Shown in pieces: positions 43,851-53,064 of a DNA stretch of 64,000 nt. Source of the stretch: Tepidaquicella sp964564635 (GTDB taxonomy: Bacteria > Bacteroidota > Ignavibacteria > Tepidaquicellales > Tepidaquicellaceae); assembly GCA_964564635.1 (NCBI GenBank), contig CAZMAR010000002.1, forward strand, positions 663,480 through 727,479, given 5' to 3'. Every line of letters begins with the position of its first letter. The stretch's first letter is position 1. The position numbers and the translations under genes are program-made. The notes below the pieces were generated by a model that was not told where the DNA came from, searched no databases, and saw nothing but the letters and a program-made list of their open reading frames with translations.

Positions 43851-45059
43851 ATGGCAAAAGAGAAATATGACGTGACGAAACCTCACGTTAATATTGGTAC
43901 CATCGGGCATGTCGACCATGGTAAAACCACGTTGACCGCTGCCATAACAATGGCTCTTGCTCGAAAAGGAAAAGCAAAAATAAAGAAATTCGAAGAAATT
44001 GACAAGGCACCCGAAGAAAAAGCAAGGGGTATTACAATTGCAACAGCACACGTTGAATATGAAACAGATAAAAGACACTATGCGCACGTTGACTGTCCCG
44101 GTCACGCAGATTATATTAAAAATATGATTACGGGTGCAGCACAAATGGATGGCTCCATTCTTGTTGTTGCTGCTACTGACGGTCCTATGCCACAAACTCG
44201 AGAGCACATTGTTCTTGCAAGACAGGTAGGAGTACCTGCAATTGTTGTTTACTTAAATAAAGTAGACGCGGCTGACCCTGAACTGCTTGATTTGGTTGAA
44301 ATGGAAGTTAGAGAACTGTTGACCAAGTATGGTTTTCCTGGGGATGAAGTCCCTGTAATCAGAGGTAGTGCACTGAAAGCTATGGAAGCTGGATTAGATG
44401 AAAATGTAACAGTAGATGATGAAAGATTTAAATCAATCTGGGAACTTCTCGACGCAGTGGATAATTATATTCCACAACCGCAAAGAGATGTCGATAAGAG
44501 TTTCCTTATGCCTGTTGAGGATGTTTTCTCAATTACGGGTAGAGGAACTGTTGCTACAGGAAGAATTGAAAGAGGTAAAGTAAGAGTTGGTGATGAAGTT
44601 GAATTAATTGGATTGGGTCAGCATAAGAAAACAGTTGTTACAGGTACGGAAATGTTCAACAAGACCCTTGATGAAGCTATAGCAGGTTTTAACTGCGGTT
44701 TACTTCTTAGAGGTATTGATAAGAAGGAAATTGAAAGAGGAATGGTACTTGCCAAACCCGGTTCAATAACTCCGCACAAGAAATTTGAATGTCAGGTGTA
44801 TGTGTTATCAAAGGAAGAAGGTGGTAGACATACTCCATTTTCATCAAATTATAGACCACAGTTTTATTTCAGAACAACTGATGTGACTGGTGTTATTATT
44901 TTACCTGAAGGTGTTCAAATGGTAATGCCTGGTGATAATGTTGAAAGATTGCAGGTTGATTTAATTTCTGAAATTGCTATGGAAGAAGGTCTTAAATTCG
45001 CAATTAGAGAAGGTGGTAAAACAGTCGGAGCCGGTGTTGTTACCAAGATATTAGAATAA
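43851..45059 (+). CDS. tuf: Elongation factor Tu
   Basis: 402 residues (a little longer than the usual ~394-396). 'GTIGHVDHGKTTLTAAIT' (G1), 'ARGITIATAHVEYET' (switch I), 'DCPGHADYIKNMITGAAQMD' (G3) and 'VYLNKVDAADPEL' (G4 NKVD) are intact; domains II and III follow, ending 'GKTVGAGVVTKILE'. It carries aminoacyl-tRNA to the ribosome. A clear AAAGGAGA ribosome site precedes the ATG. It lies 51 bp after the tRNA-Ile gene and leads into the S10 ribosomal genes. Confidence 0.98.
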   Translation: MAKEKYDVTKPHVNIGTIGHVDHGKTTLTAAITMALARKGKAKIKKFEEIDKAPEEKARGITIATAHVEYETDKRHYAHVDCPGHADYIKNMITGAAQMDGSILVVAATDGPMPQTREHIVLARQVGVPAIVVYLNKVDAADPELLDLVEMEVRELLTKYGFPGDEVPVIRGSALKAMEAGLDENVTVDDERFKSIWELLDAVDNYIPQPQRDVDKSFLMPVEDVFSITGRGTVATGRIERGKVRVGDEVELIGLGQHKKTVVTGTEMFNKTLDEAIAGFNCGLLLRGIDKKEIERGMVLAKPGSITPHKKFECQVYVLSKEEGGRHTPFSSNYRPQFYFRTTDVTGVIILPEGVQMVMPGDNVERLQVDLISEIAMEEGLKFAIREGGKTVGAGVVTKILE

Positions 45060-45162
45060 AAAACTGAATTTACTTATAACCTGTATATATTTTTCAGTCT
45101 GAAGTTTACATTGAGGACTGGAAATATTTATAGTGTATATAGAAAATTTATAAGACAAAAAA

Positions 45163-45471
45163 GTGGCTAATCAAAAAATTAGAATAAAATTAAAATCTTT
45201 TGATCATACTCTGCTTGATAAATGGACAGAGAAAATAATTAAGACCGTAAAACAAACTGGTGCTATTGTAAGCGGTCCAATTCCTCTGCCCACAAAAAAA
45301 AGGGTCTATACGGTGCTTCGTTCTCCACATGTTGATAAAAAATCACGTGAACAATTCGAAACACGCTCACATAAACGGATTATTGATATTTTGAATTCAT
45401 CTAATAAGACAGTAGATGCTTTAACCAAATTAGACCCTCCTGGCGGAGTGGAAATTGAGATAAAAGTATAA
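45163..45471 (+). CDS. rpsJ: Ribosomal protein uS10
   Basis: 102 residues, starting at GTG (45163). 'KIRIKLKSFDHTLLDKW', 'GPIPLPTKKRVYTVLRSPHV' and 'LTKLDPPGGVEIEIKV' are standard uS10. It is a 30S head protein and the first gene of the S10 operon, about 100 bp after tuf. That gap has no hairpin terminator, so read-through from tuf is plausible. Confidence 0.97.
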   Translation: MANQKIRIKLKSFDHTLLDKWTEKIIKTVKQTGAIVSGPIPLPTKKRVYTVLRSPHVDKKSREQFETRSHKRIIDILNSSNKTVDALTKLDPPGGVEIEIKV

Positions 45472-45501
45472 TAATAAAATTTTAAAACGGAAAACAAATC
45501 A

Positions 45502-46122
45502 ATGATAGGCATATTAGGAAAAAAGATAGGAATGACTACCTATTTTGAGAGTTCCGGAAATGCAATCCCGTGCACTGTTGTTGAAGCTGGACCGTGTACC
45601 GTTACCAGAATCAAAACGAAAGAAAAAGATGGATATGATGCAATTCAGTTTGGCTTTGGAGTCAGAAGGGAAAAGACAGTAAGTAAACCGGTTAGAGGGC
45701 AATATTCAAAAAATAAATTACCCGTTCCAAGATACGTAAAAGAAATAAGGGAATTTCCAGCAGATGGATTAAAACCTGGTGATGTGATTAAAGTTGATAT
45801 TTTCAAAGAAGGAGATATTATAAAAGTAACGGGTACCTCAAAAGGAAAAGGATTTCAAGGTGTGGTAAAGAGACATGGTTTTGGTGGCGGTGTTAGAACT
45901 CACGGGCAAAGCGATAGGGAAAGAGCACCTGGTTCTATCGGCGCCAGTTCCTATCCATCAAGAGTTTGGAAAGGGCAAAGAATGGCTGGTAGAATGGGTG
46001 GCAGAAGAACAACAATAAGGAATCTTAAAGTAGTGAAAATCATTCCTGATTCAAATTTAATGTTAATTAAGGGACCAATCCCTGGTGCTAATTCAGGATA
46101 TATAGAAATTTATAAAATTTAA
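45502..46122 (+). CDS. rplC: Ribosomal protein uL3
   Basis: 206 residues. 'MIGILGKKIGMTTYFESSG' and the rRNA-binding loop 'GFQGVVKRHGFGGGVRTHGQ', with 'SIGASSYPSRVWKGQRMAGR', are diagnostic. uL3 is an early-assembling 50S protein near the peptidyl-transferase centre. Length is typical. It lies 30 bp after rpsJ and 2 bp before rplD. Confidence 0.97.
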   Translation: MIGILGKKIGMTTYFESSGNAIPCTVVEAGPCTVTRIKTKEKDGYDAIQFGFGVRREKTVSKPVRGQYSKNKLPVPRYVKEIREFPADGLKPGDVIKVDIFKEGDIIKVTGTSKGKGFQGVVKRHGFGGGVRTHGQSDRERAPGSIGASSYPSRVWKGQRMAGRMGGRRTTIRNLKVVKIIPDSNLMLIKGPIPGANSGYIEIYKI

Positions 46123-46124
46123 TA

Positions 46125-46751
46125 ATGGAACTAAAAGTATATAAAACAGATGGCACTTTATCTGAAGAGACTGTAACACTTCCTGATGAAATTTTCGGTA
46201 TAGAACCACATACTCATCTTATTTATCAGGCTGTGAGGACCTACCTTTCAAATAAAAGGCAGGGGACTCACAAGACAAAGGAAAAAGGAGAAGTAAAAGG
46301 TAGTGGTAGGAAACCATTTCGTCAGAAGGGTACAGGTCGTGCAAGACAGGGTTCTGTTCGTTCACCTCTTAATAGAGGTGGTGGAAATGTTTTTGGACCA
46401 AAACCACATAAATATTATCTTTCTATAAATAAAAAAGCGGCTAAGTTAGCAAGGAAAAGCGCATTGAGTCTTAAAGCCAGAGAAAATGAAATTATTATTG
46501 TTCAGGATTTTAGAATTAAAACTCCAAAGACAAAAGATTTATATAATGTTTTAAAGGCACTGAAGCTCGATGATAAAAAAACTCTAATGCTTTTACCTGA
46601 AAAAGACGAATCCTTGTATAAATCAGGAAGGAATATTCCTAACCTAAAAATTATGATATCTGATAAGGCTGCTACTTATGATATATTAAATAATAAAATG
46701 TTGTTGATTCAAAAGTCAGCGATTGAACCATTGTGTAAACCTCTAATGTAA
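46125..46751 (+). CDS. rplD: Ribosomal protein uL4
   Basis: 208 residues. The long extended loop that reaches into the exit tunnel is visible: 'KGSGRKPFRQKGTGRARQGS' followed by 'PLNRGGGNVFGPKPHKY'. Length is typical. In E. coli L4 also represses the S10 operon. It starts 2 bp after rplC and is followed 4 bp later by rplW, indicating coupled translation. Confidence 0.97.
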   Translation: MELKVYKTDGTLSEETVTLPDEIFGIEPHTHLIYQAVRTYLSNKRQGTHKTKEKGEVKGSGRKPFRQKGTGRARQGSVRSPLNRGGGNVFGPKPHKYYLSINKKAAKLARKSALSLKARENEIIIVQDFRIKTPKTKDLYNVLKALKLDDKKTLMLLPEKDESLYKSGRNIPNLKIMISDKAATYDILNNKMLLIQKSAIEPLCKPLM

Positions 46752-46755
46752 GAAA

Positions 46756-47070
46756 ATGAAAGATTTAATTCACAGGAAGCAAATTATTATAAAACCTCTT
46801 ATAACTGAAAAAAACACAGTTCTGCAAGAAAATCTGAATCAATATGCTTTTGAAGTTGCTATGGATGCAAATAAGATAGAGATAAAGAAAGAGATTGAAA
46901 AAAAATACAATGTCAGAGTTTTGAAGGTTAAGACATTAATAAGGAAAGGAAAAAGTAAGACGCAATTTACCAGGCGTGGCAGATTTAGTGGATACACGAC
47001 TGACAGAAAGAAAGCAATAGTTACACTTCATAAAGATGACAAAATTGATTTTCTTGGAACTACTGAATAG
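46756..47070 (+). CDS. rplW: Ribosomal protein uL23
   Basis: 104 residues. 'IIKPLITEKNTVLQE', 'YAFEVAMDANKIEIKKEIE' and 'YNVRVLKVKTLIRKGK' are typical uL23. It sits at the exit-tunnel rim and docks nascent-chain factors. In most bacteria rplB, rpsS, rplV and rpsC follow directly; here the operon ends and a 132-bp gap leads to rpoD. The protein itself is complete. Confidence 0.96.
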   Translation: MKDLIHRKQIIIKPLITEKNTVLQENLNQYAFEVAMDANKIEIKKEIEKKYNVRVLKVKTLIRKGKSKTQFTRRGRFSGYTTDRKKAIVTLHKDDKIDFLGTTE

Positions 47071-47202
47071 TTTGCTATTAATTTTTGGGATTATATATAG
47101 TTTATATTTTTTAAATAAAAATATTGTTTTTTTCTTTATAAGTGCTGGCTGAAACCTTTATTATCCTTAAATAGTTTTATATTTAAAAAATTATAATAAA
47201 GT

Positions 47203-48060
47203 ATGAAATTAGGCAAACAATATACAAGTAGAGAGAACCAATCAACAGATATTTATTTAAAGGAAATAAGTAAAACAACCCCTTTAACTGTTGAGGAAGA
47301 GATTGAATGTGCACAACAAATACGCAAAGGTAATAAGGAAGCTCTTGATAAACTTGTAAAATCTAATCTCAGATTTGTTGTTAGTGTTGCTAAGCAATAT
47401 CAGAACCAGGGATTATCTTTGAATGACCTTATTAACGAAGGTAATCTTGGACTGATTAAAGCCGCCAAGAAATTTGATGAAACTCGTGGTTTTAAATTTA
47501 TTTCTTATGCTGTATGGTGGATTAGACAATCGATTTTACAGGCACTTGCTGAACAATCAAGGGTAGTAAGATTACCATTAAACATAGTTCAGCAAAAGAG
47601 TAAAATTTCAAAAACAATAAGTAAACTTGAACAGCAGAATGAGAGAAGTCCGAATATAATGGAGATTGCAAATGTTCTTGATATGAGCGTGCATGAAGTT
47701 CAGGAGACATTAAAAAACTCAGGTGGGCATGTTTCTATGGATGCTCCTAATGTGCATGGAGAGGATACAAAGTTAATAGACATTATGCCAGATAAAGCAG
47801 AAAAGATGCCTGATTCACAATTGATGAGGGATTCATTAAGAATAGAAATAGAAAGGGCTCTGGATACACTTTCTCAACGGGAGAAAGAAGTTGTTATGCT
47901 TTATTATGGGCTTGGAAAAGAAAATCCGCTTACACTTGAGGAGATTGGAGATATTTATAAACTTACCCGTGAAAGAGTCAGGCAAATTAAAGAGAAAGCT
48001 ATAAGAAGATTAAGACAGGCTTCTCGATCCCGTTCATTAAAATCATATTTAGGACAGTAA
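47203..48060 (+). CDS. rpoD: Primary sigma factor RpoD/SigA (short Bacteroidota-like form)
   Basis: 285 residues, without region 1.1 or the non-conserved insert, as in Bacteroidota and Chlorobi. Region 1.2 'DIYLKEISKTTPLTVEEEI' is followed by region 2 'NLRFVVSVAKQYQNQGLSLN', 'NEGNLGLIKAAKKFD' and 'FKFISYAVWWIRQSI', region 3 'LDMSVHEVQETLKNSG', and region 4 'LTLEEIGDIYKLTRERVRQI'. It directs RNA polymerase to housekeeping promoters, probably of the unusual TTTG/TAnnTTTG type known for relatives. It directly follows the truncated S10 cluster and has its own terminator. Confidence 0.95.
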   Translation: MKLGKQYTSRENQSTDIYLKEISKTTPLTVEEEIECAQQIRKGNKEALDKLVKSNLRFVVSVAKQYQNQGLSLNDLINEGNLGLIKAAKKFDETRGFKFISYAVWWIRQSILQALAEQSRVVRLPLNIVQQKSKISKTISKLEQQNERSPNIMEIANVLDMSVHEVQETLKNSGGHVSMDAPNVHGEDTKLIDIMPDKAEKMPDSQLMRDSLRIEIERALDTLSQREKEVVMLYYGLGKENPLTLEEIGDIYKLTRERVRQIKEKAIRRLRQASRSRSLKSYLGQ

Positions 48061-48090
48061 AAAGGAAAATTTTTTGCTGTAATTTTAATT

Positions 48091-48125
48091 AATGGCTGGT
48101 GAAAAAAATCACCAGCCATTTTTTT
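48091..48125 (+). terminator. Rho-independent terminator after rpoD
   Basis: A perfect 12-bp stem AATGGCTGGTGA (48091-48102) with TCACCAGCCATT (48109-48120), loop of six A, followed by a T tract. It lies 30 bp past the rpoD stop and directly before the stop of a convergent gene. Confidence 0.95.
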
Positions 48126-48126
48126 A

Positions 48127-49854
48127 TTATTTTATTAAAAGCATTTTCTTTGTTTCTGAATAGTTATCCGCTTGAAGTTTATACAAATAAATTCCACTTG
48201 TAAGTTTACCTGCATCAAAGAAAATATTGTAGGAGCCGGCAGATTGATATGAATCAATGAGGGTGGTAACATATTTTCCTGTAATATCATAAATCTTCAA
48301 AATTATTTTTCCTGAAACGGGTAACTGGTAGTTAATTACTGTAGTTTGATTAAATGGATTTGGATAGTTTTGTGAAAGATTATACTTTTGGGGTAAACTT
48401 GAATTTATGTTCTTTACTGATATTGATTGTCCTTCAATAACATTCAGAATTTGATTTACATTTACATTAACAAAAGATTGAACCGTTCCACTTTGCCATT
48501 TAATAATTAGACTATCAATGATAGATGCACTTCCAAGTCCAAATTCAACGGGTAGTGAATTTTGTCCTTTGCCACCGGAGCCGCCTTCTACTTCGCGAAT
48601 TTGAGTTAGAGAACCTGTTTTTAAAATAACCCGCGAGCCAATAGCTGAGCGATTTGTAGTTACACCCTGTAATTTTAGAATTATCCAGTTATTTGAATTA
48701 CCAGCATTATTTTTATATAATCTGTTTTCAGTTCCATTGTTAACTAAATATAAATCGAGAAAACCATCGTTGTTGTAATCGCCCCAGGAACAGCATGCTG
48801 AATGCCTAAGATCACCCATCCCAACAGAAGAGGAAACATCAGTAAAAGTCGTACCATCATTCCTATACATTTTGTCTTCATAGTTTTGCCCTCTTGCAAC
48901 ATATAGATCCAGGTCTCCATCGTTATCGTAATCTGCCCATCCACAAGAATATGATTGCCCCGCTTCTGCAACGCCAACCAAAGGGGCAACATCAGTAAAG
49001 GTGCCGTTGCCGTTATTTTTAAATAACTGATTCATTCCTGTCGTGTTTGCAATGAATAAATCCATATAACCATCATTATTATAATCGCCCCATTCAGCTC
49101 CCCAGGAATAGTAGTTGGTCATCAAACCGGAAGCACTTGTTACATCTGTGAAAGTACCATCACCATTGTTTCTATATAAAACGCCTGTAGTAGTTGCCCC
49201 TATTGCTGTTTGATTTCCACAAAATATATCTAAATCCCCATCATTATCATAATCGGCTGAAGCAAGACAAAGAGTAGAATTACTATCGTTGAAGCCAACG
49301 GATAGAGCAACATTTGTAAAACTATTCAGATTATCATTTCTAAAGAAATAATTATATCTTGGGGGTAAACCATCGTTAGCGCAGAAAACATCAATCTTAC
49401 CATCAAAGTTATAATCAAACCAATTTACAGATCCCCCATAAGAGAAGAATGATAAACCGGCATTTGTTGTGAAATTAATGAAAGCAGTTCCTGTATTTTT
49501 ATAAAGAATTAGATAATTCTGCCATGCACCGATTAAGATATCTACATAACCGTCGTTATTAAAATCAGCACCGGATACCCCGCGCGTTGGATATGTAATA
49601 TTCGTACCCCAGTTAGTAGAAGATTCTGTGAAAGCGGTGCCGTTTGAGTTTATCCATAATTTACTTGGGGTGTTATTATTAACGAGAAAAATATCCAGAT
49701 AACCATCATTATTTACATCAATGAAAACAACCCCCTGTCCTGCGCCAGCATCATTAACACCGAGAGAAACAGCAACATCTGTAAATGAAACCTGAGGAAA
49801 GGCAATAATTGTTGTACAAAAAGTTAAAAGCAAAATAAATAAAAGTTTTTTCAT
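48127..49854 (-). CDS. FG-GAP/VCBS (CRTAC1-like) secreted protein with T9SS sorting domain
   Basis: 575 residues. A signal peptide (~1-20) is followed by about seven FG-GAP/VCBS repeats with Ca-binding loops such as 'DYNNDGYMDLFIAN' and 'DYDNDGDLDLYVA' (~25-385), an integrin-alpha-like propeller. An ASPIC/UnbV module follows ('RSAIGSRVILKTGSLTQIRE', 'VEFGLGSASIIDSLIIKWQS', ~410-480). The end is a T9SS type-A CTD ('LSQNYPNPFNQTT', 'YDITGKYV', terminal 'KKMLLIK'). It is probably calcium-stabilised and cell-surface or extracellular; the binding partner is unknown. It is convergent with rpoD. Confidence 0.9.
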   Translation of the reverse strand: MKKLLFILLLTFCTTIIAFPQVSFTDVAVSLGVNDAGAGQGVVFIDVNNDGYLDIFLVNNNTPSKLWINSNGTAFTESSTNWGTNITYPTRGVSGADFNNDGYVDILIGAWQNYLILYKNTGTAFINFTTNAGLSFFSYGGSVNWFDYNFDGKIDVFCANDGLPPRYNYFFRNDNLNSFTNVALSVGFNDSNSTLCLASADYDNDGDLDIFCGNQTAIGATTTGVLYRNNGDGTFTDVTSASGLMTNYYSWGAEWGDYNNDGYMDLFIANTTGMNQLFKNNGNGTFTDVAPLVGVAEAGQSYSCGWADYDNDGDLDLYVARGQNYEDKMYRNDGTTFTDVSSSVGMGDLRHSACCSWGDYNNDGFLDLYLVNNGTENRLYKNNAGNSNNWIILKLQGVTTNRSAIGSRVILKTGSLTQIREVEGGSGGKGQNSLPVEFGLGSASIIDSLIIKWQSGTVQSFVNVNVNQILNVIEGQSISVKNINSSLPQKYNLSQNYPNPFNQTTVINYQLPVSGKIILKIYDITGKYVTTLIDSYQSAGSYNIFFDAGKLTSGIYLYKLQADNYSETKKMLLIK

Positions 49855-49883
49855 AATAATTTTAATTTACTTTATAGAAAAAT

Positions 49884-50954
49884 TTAGTATTCTATACCTG
49901 CGGATATTATGAATTCCAATCTTCTATTTTCTTCATTATAGAAAATTCTAAGATTATCATCAAGTCTAAGATAGCGTGATTCTAATCTAAAATAAGTTTT
50001 CTCCAGAGGTCTGTATTCACATCCAATAGTGATGCCATTTCCTTTCATTCCCATATTATTTTTAATGATTCCGGATAATATACCATCTAGATCCTGATAA
50101 TACTCTCCACGAATCATTGCGCTAAACTTTGGAGTAAAATGATATTTTAGAATTACTAATGAACCGTATGCGTAAGCAAATGAGGTTGAGTCACTTATTT
50201 TAGAGTTTTCCTGAAGAATTATATCAAAAAGAAACGATGCTTCAAAATTTTTATAAGGTCCATAAGAAATAATGAAATCATTTATCATTCTCATTTTTCC
50301 GGAAGCATCTGAAGGCATTTCATTACCAATCATATTATTATATAAGAATTCTAAATAATCTTTTGGTTTATAATATAATTGTAAACCAATAGTTTTATTT
50401 TTATTGTTGTCTTCTATAATATTGTAACCATTCATAATATGTAATGCGGCACCAAACTTTTCTTTGTAGTCATAGCTAATTTTTATACCACTATAATAAA
50501 ATGGTTGATATTGTGATGGCAATGCAAAAGAGGTAAAGGAAGATTCATTTGGAAAAGATTCTTCTCCAATATAAGTAATAAAATAACCCGCATCAATCCA
50601 TAAGTTTTCAAAAGGTTTAATTCCGATGTTTGCCTGCTGAATGTTTGGATGATTTGATTCCCAGTTTTCTTTAACTATGTCTCCATAATGGAAAGCTAAA
50701 ACACCACGAATTGGTTCTTCATTGTAACTGAATTTAATATTTGCAAGGTTCAAGCCGAATTCATCTCTATGAGGAGAAATGGAAGACAACATTAGTGCTT
50801 TATCCTTATCTGTATCATAAGCGTAATATAAATCAACCCCTGCAGAGATTTTAACTTTCTTAAAAAAATCTAAAATATCTTCCTGCGAAAAAGTTTTTAA
50901 TGATGAAAGAAAAATAAAAACTAATGGTAAAAAGTAAAAAAGCTTTTTATTCAT
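49884..50954 (-). CDS. Outer-membrane beta-barrel (porin-like, BBP2 type)
   Basis: 356 residues with a signal peptide (~1-23, 'LKTFSQED'). The rest alternates hydrophobic and polar residues in strands ending with aromatic residues: 'GVDLYYAYDTDKD', 'FGLNLANIKFSY', 'GIKISYDYKEKFGAALHIM', 'GLQLYYKPKDYLEFLYN' and a final 'RLEFIISAGIEY' ending in an aromatic, all typical of an outer-membrane barrel. The pattern resembles the putative beta-barrel porin-2 (BBP2/OmpL-like) family. The substrate is unknown. It lies 28 bp downstream of the TMTC-like gene and may be co-transcribed. Confidence 0.8.
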   Translation of the reverse strand: MNKKLFYFLPLVFIFLSSLKTFSQEDILDFFKKVKISAGVDLYYAYDTDKDKALMLSSISPHRDEFGLNLANIKFSYNEEPIRGVLAFHYGDIVKENWESNHPNIQQANIGIKPFENLWIDAGYFITYIGEESFPNESSFTSFALPSQYQPFYYSGIKISYDYKEKFGAALHIMNGYNIIEDNNKNKTIGLQLYYKPKDYLEFLYNNMIGNEMPSDASGKMRMINDFIISYGPYKNFEASFLFDIILQENSKISDSTSFAYAYGSLVILKYHFTPKFSAMIRGEYYQDLDGILSGIIKNNMGMKGNGITIGCEYRPLEKTYFRLESRYLRLDDNLRIFYNEENRRLEFIISAGIEY

Positions 50955-50982
50955 AATATTAAACTTGTTTTATAATAATAAT

Positions 50983-53001
50983 TTATTTAATATTTTTGAG
51001 TGAATCAAGTTTATTTCTTGCATATTCATTATCAGGTTCATATTCAAGTATTTTATTAAAATATTTTTTTGCATTTTTAATATCTTGCTTAGCTAAATAT
51101 ATGTCACCTATACCGGCAAGAGCAGTTAAGTTCTTGTTATCGTATTCAAGAGCTTTCAAGTAGTTTTCAAGAGCTAAATCATATTTCTTCATTGTAAAAT
51201 AGTTCAATCCAATATTACAATAGGATCCAGTTCTTCCGGCTGGATTAATCTCTATTAATTTTTGTAAAATTTTTATGGACTCTTCATATTTTCCTTCCTG
51301 AAAGAGATTGTATGCTTCTTTATCAAGATTTTCTATTAATTCATTGGGTTTGCCAGGTAATATGGGGGTTGTTGGTTTTCCTGCTTTAAGGTCTTCAAGG
51401 ATTTGTTTTGAGCCCATATAGTCCGGGAAAATTGTCTGAAGTTTTTCAAACATTTCGATTGCTTCTTTTGTTCTTCCCTTAGATATATATAAATTTCCAA
51501 GTTGAAAATATCCATCAGGTGCTAAAGAATCCACAGATATTCCTTTTTTAAATCTGTATTCAGCGGAGTCGAGCTGATTTCTGATTAAGTAAATTAATCC
51601 AAGGTTATGGTGAGCAAGAACATTATTATCCCTAATTTCTAATGCCCGGATGTATCTTTTAGCGGCTTCGTCGAAGTTTTGCTTGTTAGCGTATATATTG
51701 CCGGAATTTACCAGCAGAACAGTGCCGTCTATTCCTTCGCCTGTGCTATATAAAGTGTTATTGTTTTTCCAATCAAAATTTCTTTTATAAGTGAGGTAAG
51801 AAAATAAAATAGAGATTATCAAAATGAAAATCGCAAATATTTTGTAAAACTTTTTATCAGAAGATTTTATTAATAAATACATAATTAGAAGAGAGAGAGA
51901 AAAAGATGGCAGATAAAGGAATCTTTCTGCCATAAGATTCATTGTAGGAATGATATTCATTACCGGGAGTAGAGATATAAAGAAAAATAAAATACAAAAA
52001 GAAATAGAAGAATGCTTTTTGTATAAAAGAATAGCAGTTATAAAGAATCCAAGAATAATAAGGATTGAAGAAATAACAGGTGGTTCGAGCAGGGATTTTG
52101 AGTCGGGTAGAACGCCGTTGTAATGATAAAGAAGGTTAACAGGAGCAAATAATAATTTTATATAGACAGGGATTGTTTTAAGCATAGTTGCAATAACAGT
52201 AGTATTATCAATTCCATAGAAATAAAGGTATTTTTCTCTTTCAGGTACATTGAGGAAGATTAAATATCTAACTAAAAGGAAAATTAAAGTAACCAGAATA
52301 AAAAGAATATAAATTTTAATATTACTGGTAAGACTTTTTTTATCGCTTTTTTTAAAGATAGCGTCGTATAAAAAAATAACAAGGGGAAGGGTAATAATCA
52401 TTTCCTTAGTAATCAAGCCGATGAAATAAATAAATAGAGAAAGGACAATATTAATAATTTTGTGATCCTCGGAATATTTTAAATAGAAAAGTAGAGAAGC
52501 AAAGAAGAAAATTGTAACTAAAGAGTCGGTTCTTCCACTTATCCAGGTGACTGCTTCTGTGTGGATTGTATGTGTGGCAAATATAAGTGTTGCAAGGAAG
52601 GCAAAAAATTTCTTTTGTCTGAATTCCTCTTTGAAAATTTTGAGCAGTAAAAAGTACAGCAAAATGCAATTTATGATGTGGATTAGAATATTTGTAATTT
52701 TGAAGCCAATAGGTTTCAATCCCCATAACCAGTAATCAATTGTATAACTTGTTGAAACGATTGGTCTATAATATCTACCAATTACTTTATGGAAGCCTTC
52801 TTCACCGGAAAAGAATTTTGGGATATTAGAAAGTGTGGTGATAGAAGAGTTGTTTTGTACGAGGCTTTCATCATCAAAGACAAATTCACCAATGAGGGAA
52901 TTTGAATAAATTATAAAAGTCCAAATTATTATAACTGTAATATAAATTGCAGACTGATGTCTTGTGAATCGATTTCCTGTTTGAGTGTTATTTTTTCCCA
53001 A
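50983..53001 (-). CDS. TMTC-like polytopic membrane protein with C-terminal TPR repeats
   Basis: 672 residues. About 11 membrane helices (~18-410) form a GT-C-type half like TMTC/O-mannosyltransferases: the first periplasmic loop has 'GEFVFDDESLVQNNSSI', a later one 'EAVTWISGRTDSLVTIFF', and 'MAERFLYLPSFSLSLLIMY' is near the end. About five or six TPRs (~440-670) follow, such as 'AHHNLGLIYLIRNQLDSAEY' and 'GYFQLGNLYISKGRTKEAIE'. Eukaryotic TMTCs mannosylate cadherins; bacterial relatives are common and mostly untested. A polyprenyl-sugar-dependent glycosyltransferase of surface proteins is a reasonable inference. Confidence 0.82.
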   Translation of the reverse strand: MGKNNTQTGNRFTRHQSAIYITVIIIWTFIIYSNSLIGEFVFDDESLVQNNSSITTLSNIPKFFSGEEGFHKVIGRYYRPIVSTSYTIDYWLWGLKPIGFKITNILIHIINCILLYFLLLKIFKEEFRQKKFFAFLATLIFATHTIHTEAVTWISGRTDSLVTIFFFASLLFYLKYSEDHKIINIVLSLFIYFIGLITKEMIITLPLVIFLYDAIFKKSDKKSLTSNIKIYILFILVTLIFLLVRYLIFLNVPEREKYLYFYGIDNTTVIATMLKTIPVYIKLLFAPVNLLYHYNGVLPDSKSLLEPPVISSILIILGFFITAILLYKKHSSISFCILFFFISLLPVMNIIPTMNLMAERFLYLPSFSLSLLIMYLLIKSSDKKFYKIFAIFILIISILFSYLTYKRNFDWKNNNTLYSTGEGIDGTVLLVNSGNIYANKQNFDEAAKRYIRALEIRDNNVLAHHNLGLIYLIRNQLDSAEYRFKKGISVDSLAPDGYFQLGNLYISKGRTKEAIEMFEKLQTIFPDYMGSKQILEDLKAGKPTTPILPGKPNELIENLDKEAYNLFQEGKYEESIKILQKLIEINPAGRTGSYCNIGLNYFTMKKYDLALENYLKALEYDNKNLTALAGIGDIYLAKQDIKNAKKYFNKILEYEPDNEYARNKLDSLKNIK

Positions 53002-53064
53002 CGGAGAATTTATTTTTGTTTTTTAAAAAATAGATTTTTTTCATTGGGATAAAATAAAAAGAAA

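Noticed and set aside
43737..44207. 156-residue minus-strand open frame across the tRNA-Ile and tuf start
   Set aside because: It is antisense to a tRNA and to EF-Tu; its Cys/Phe-rich translation is what antisense of conserved coding sequence looks like.
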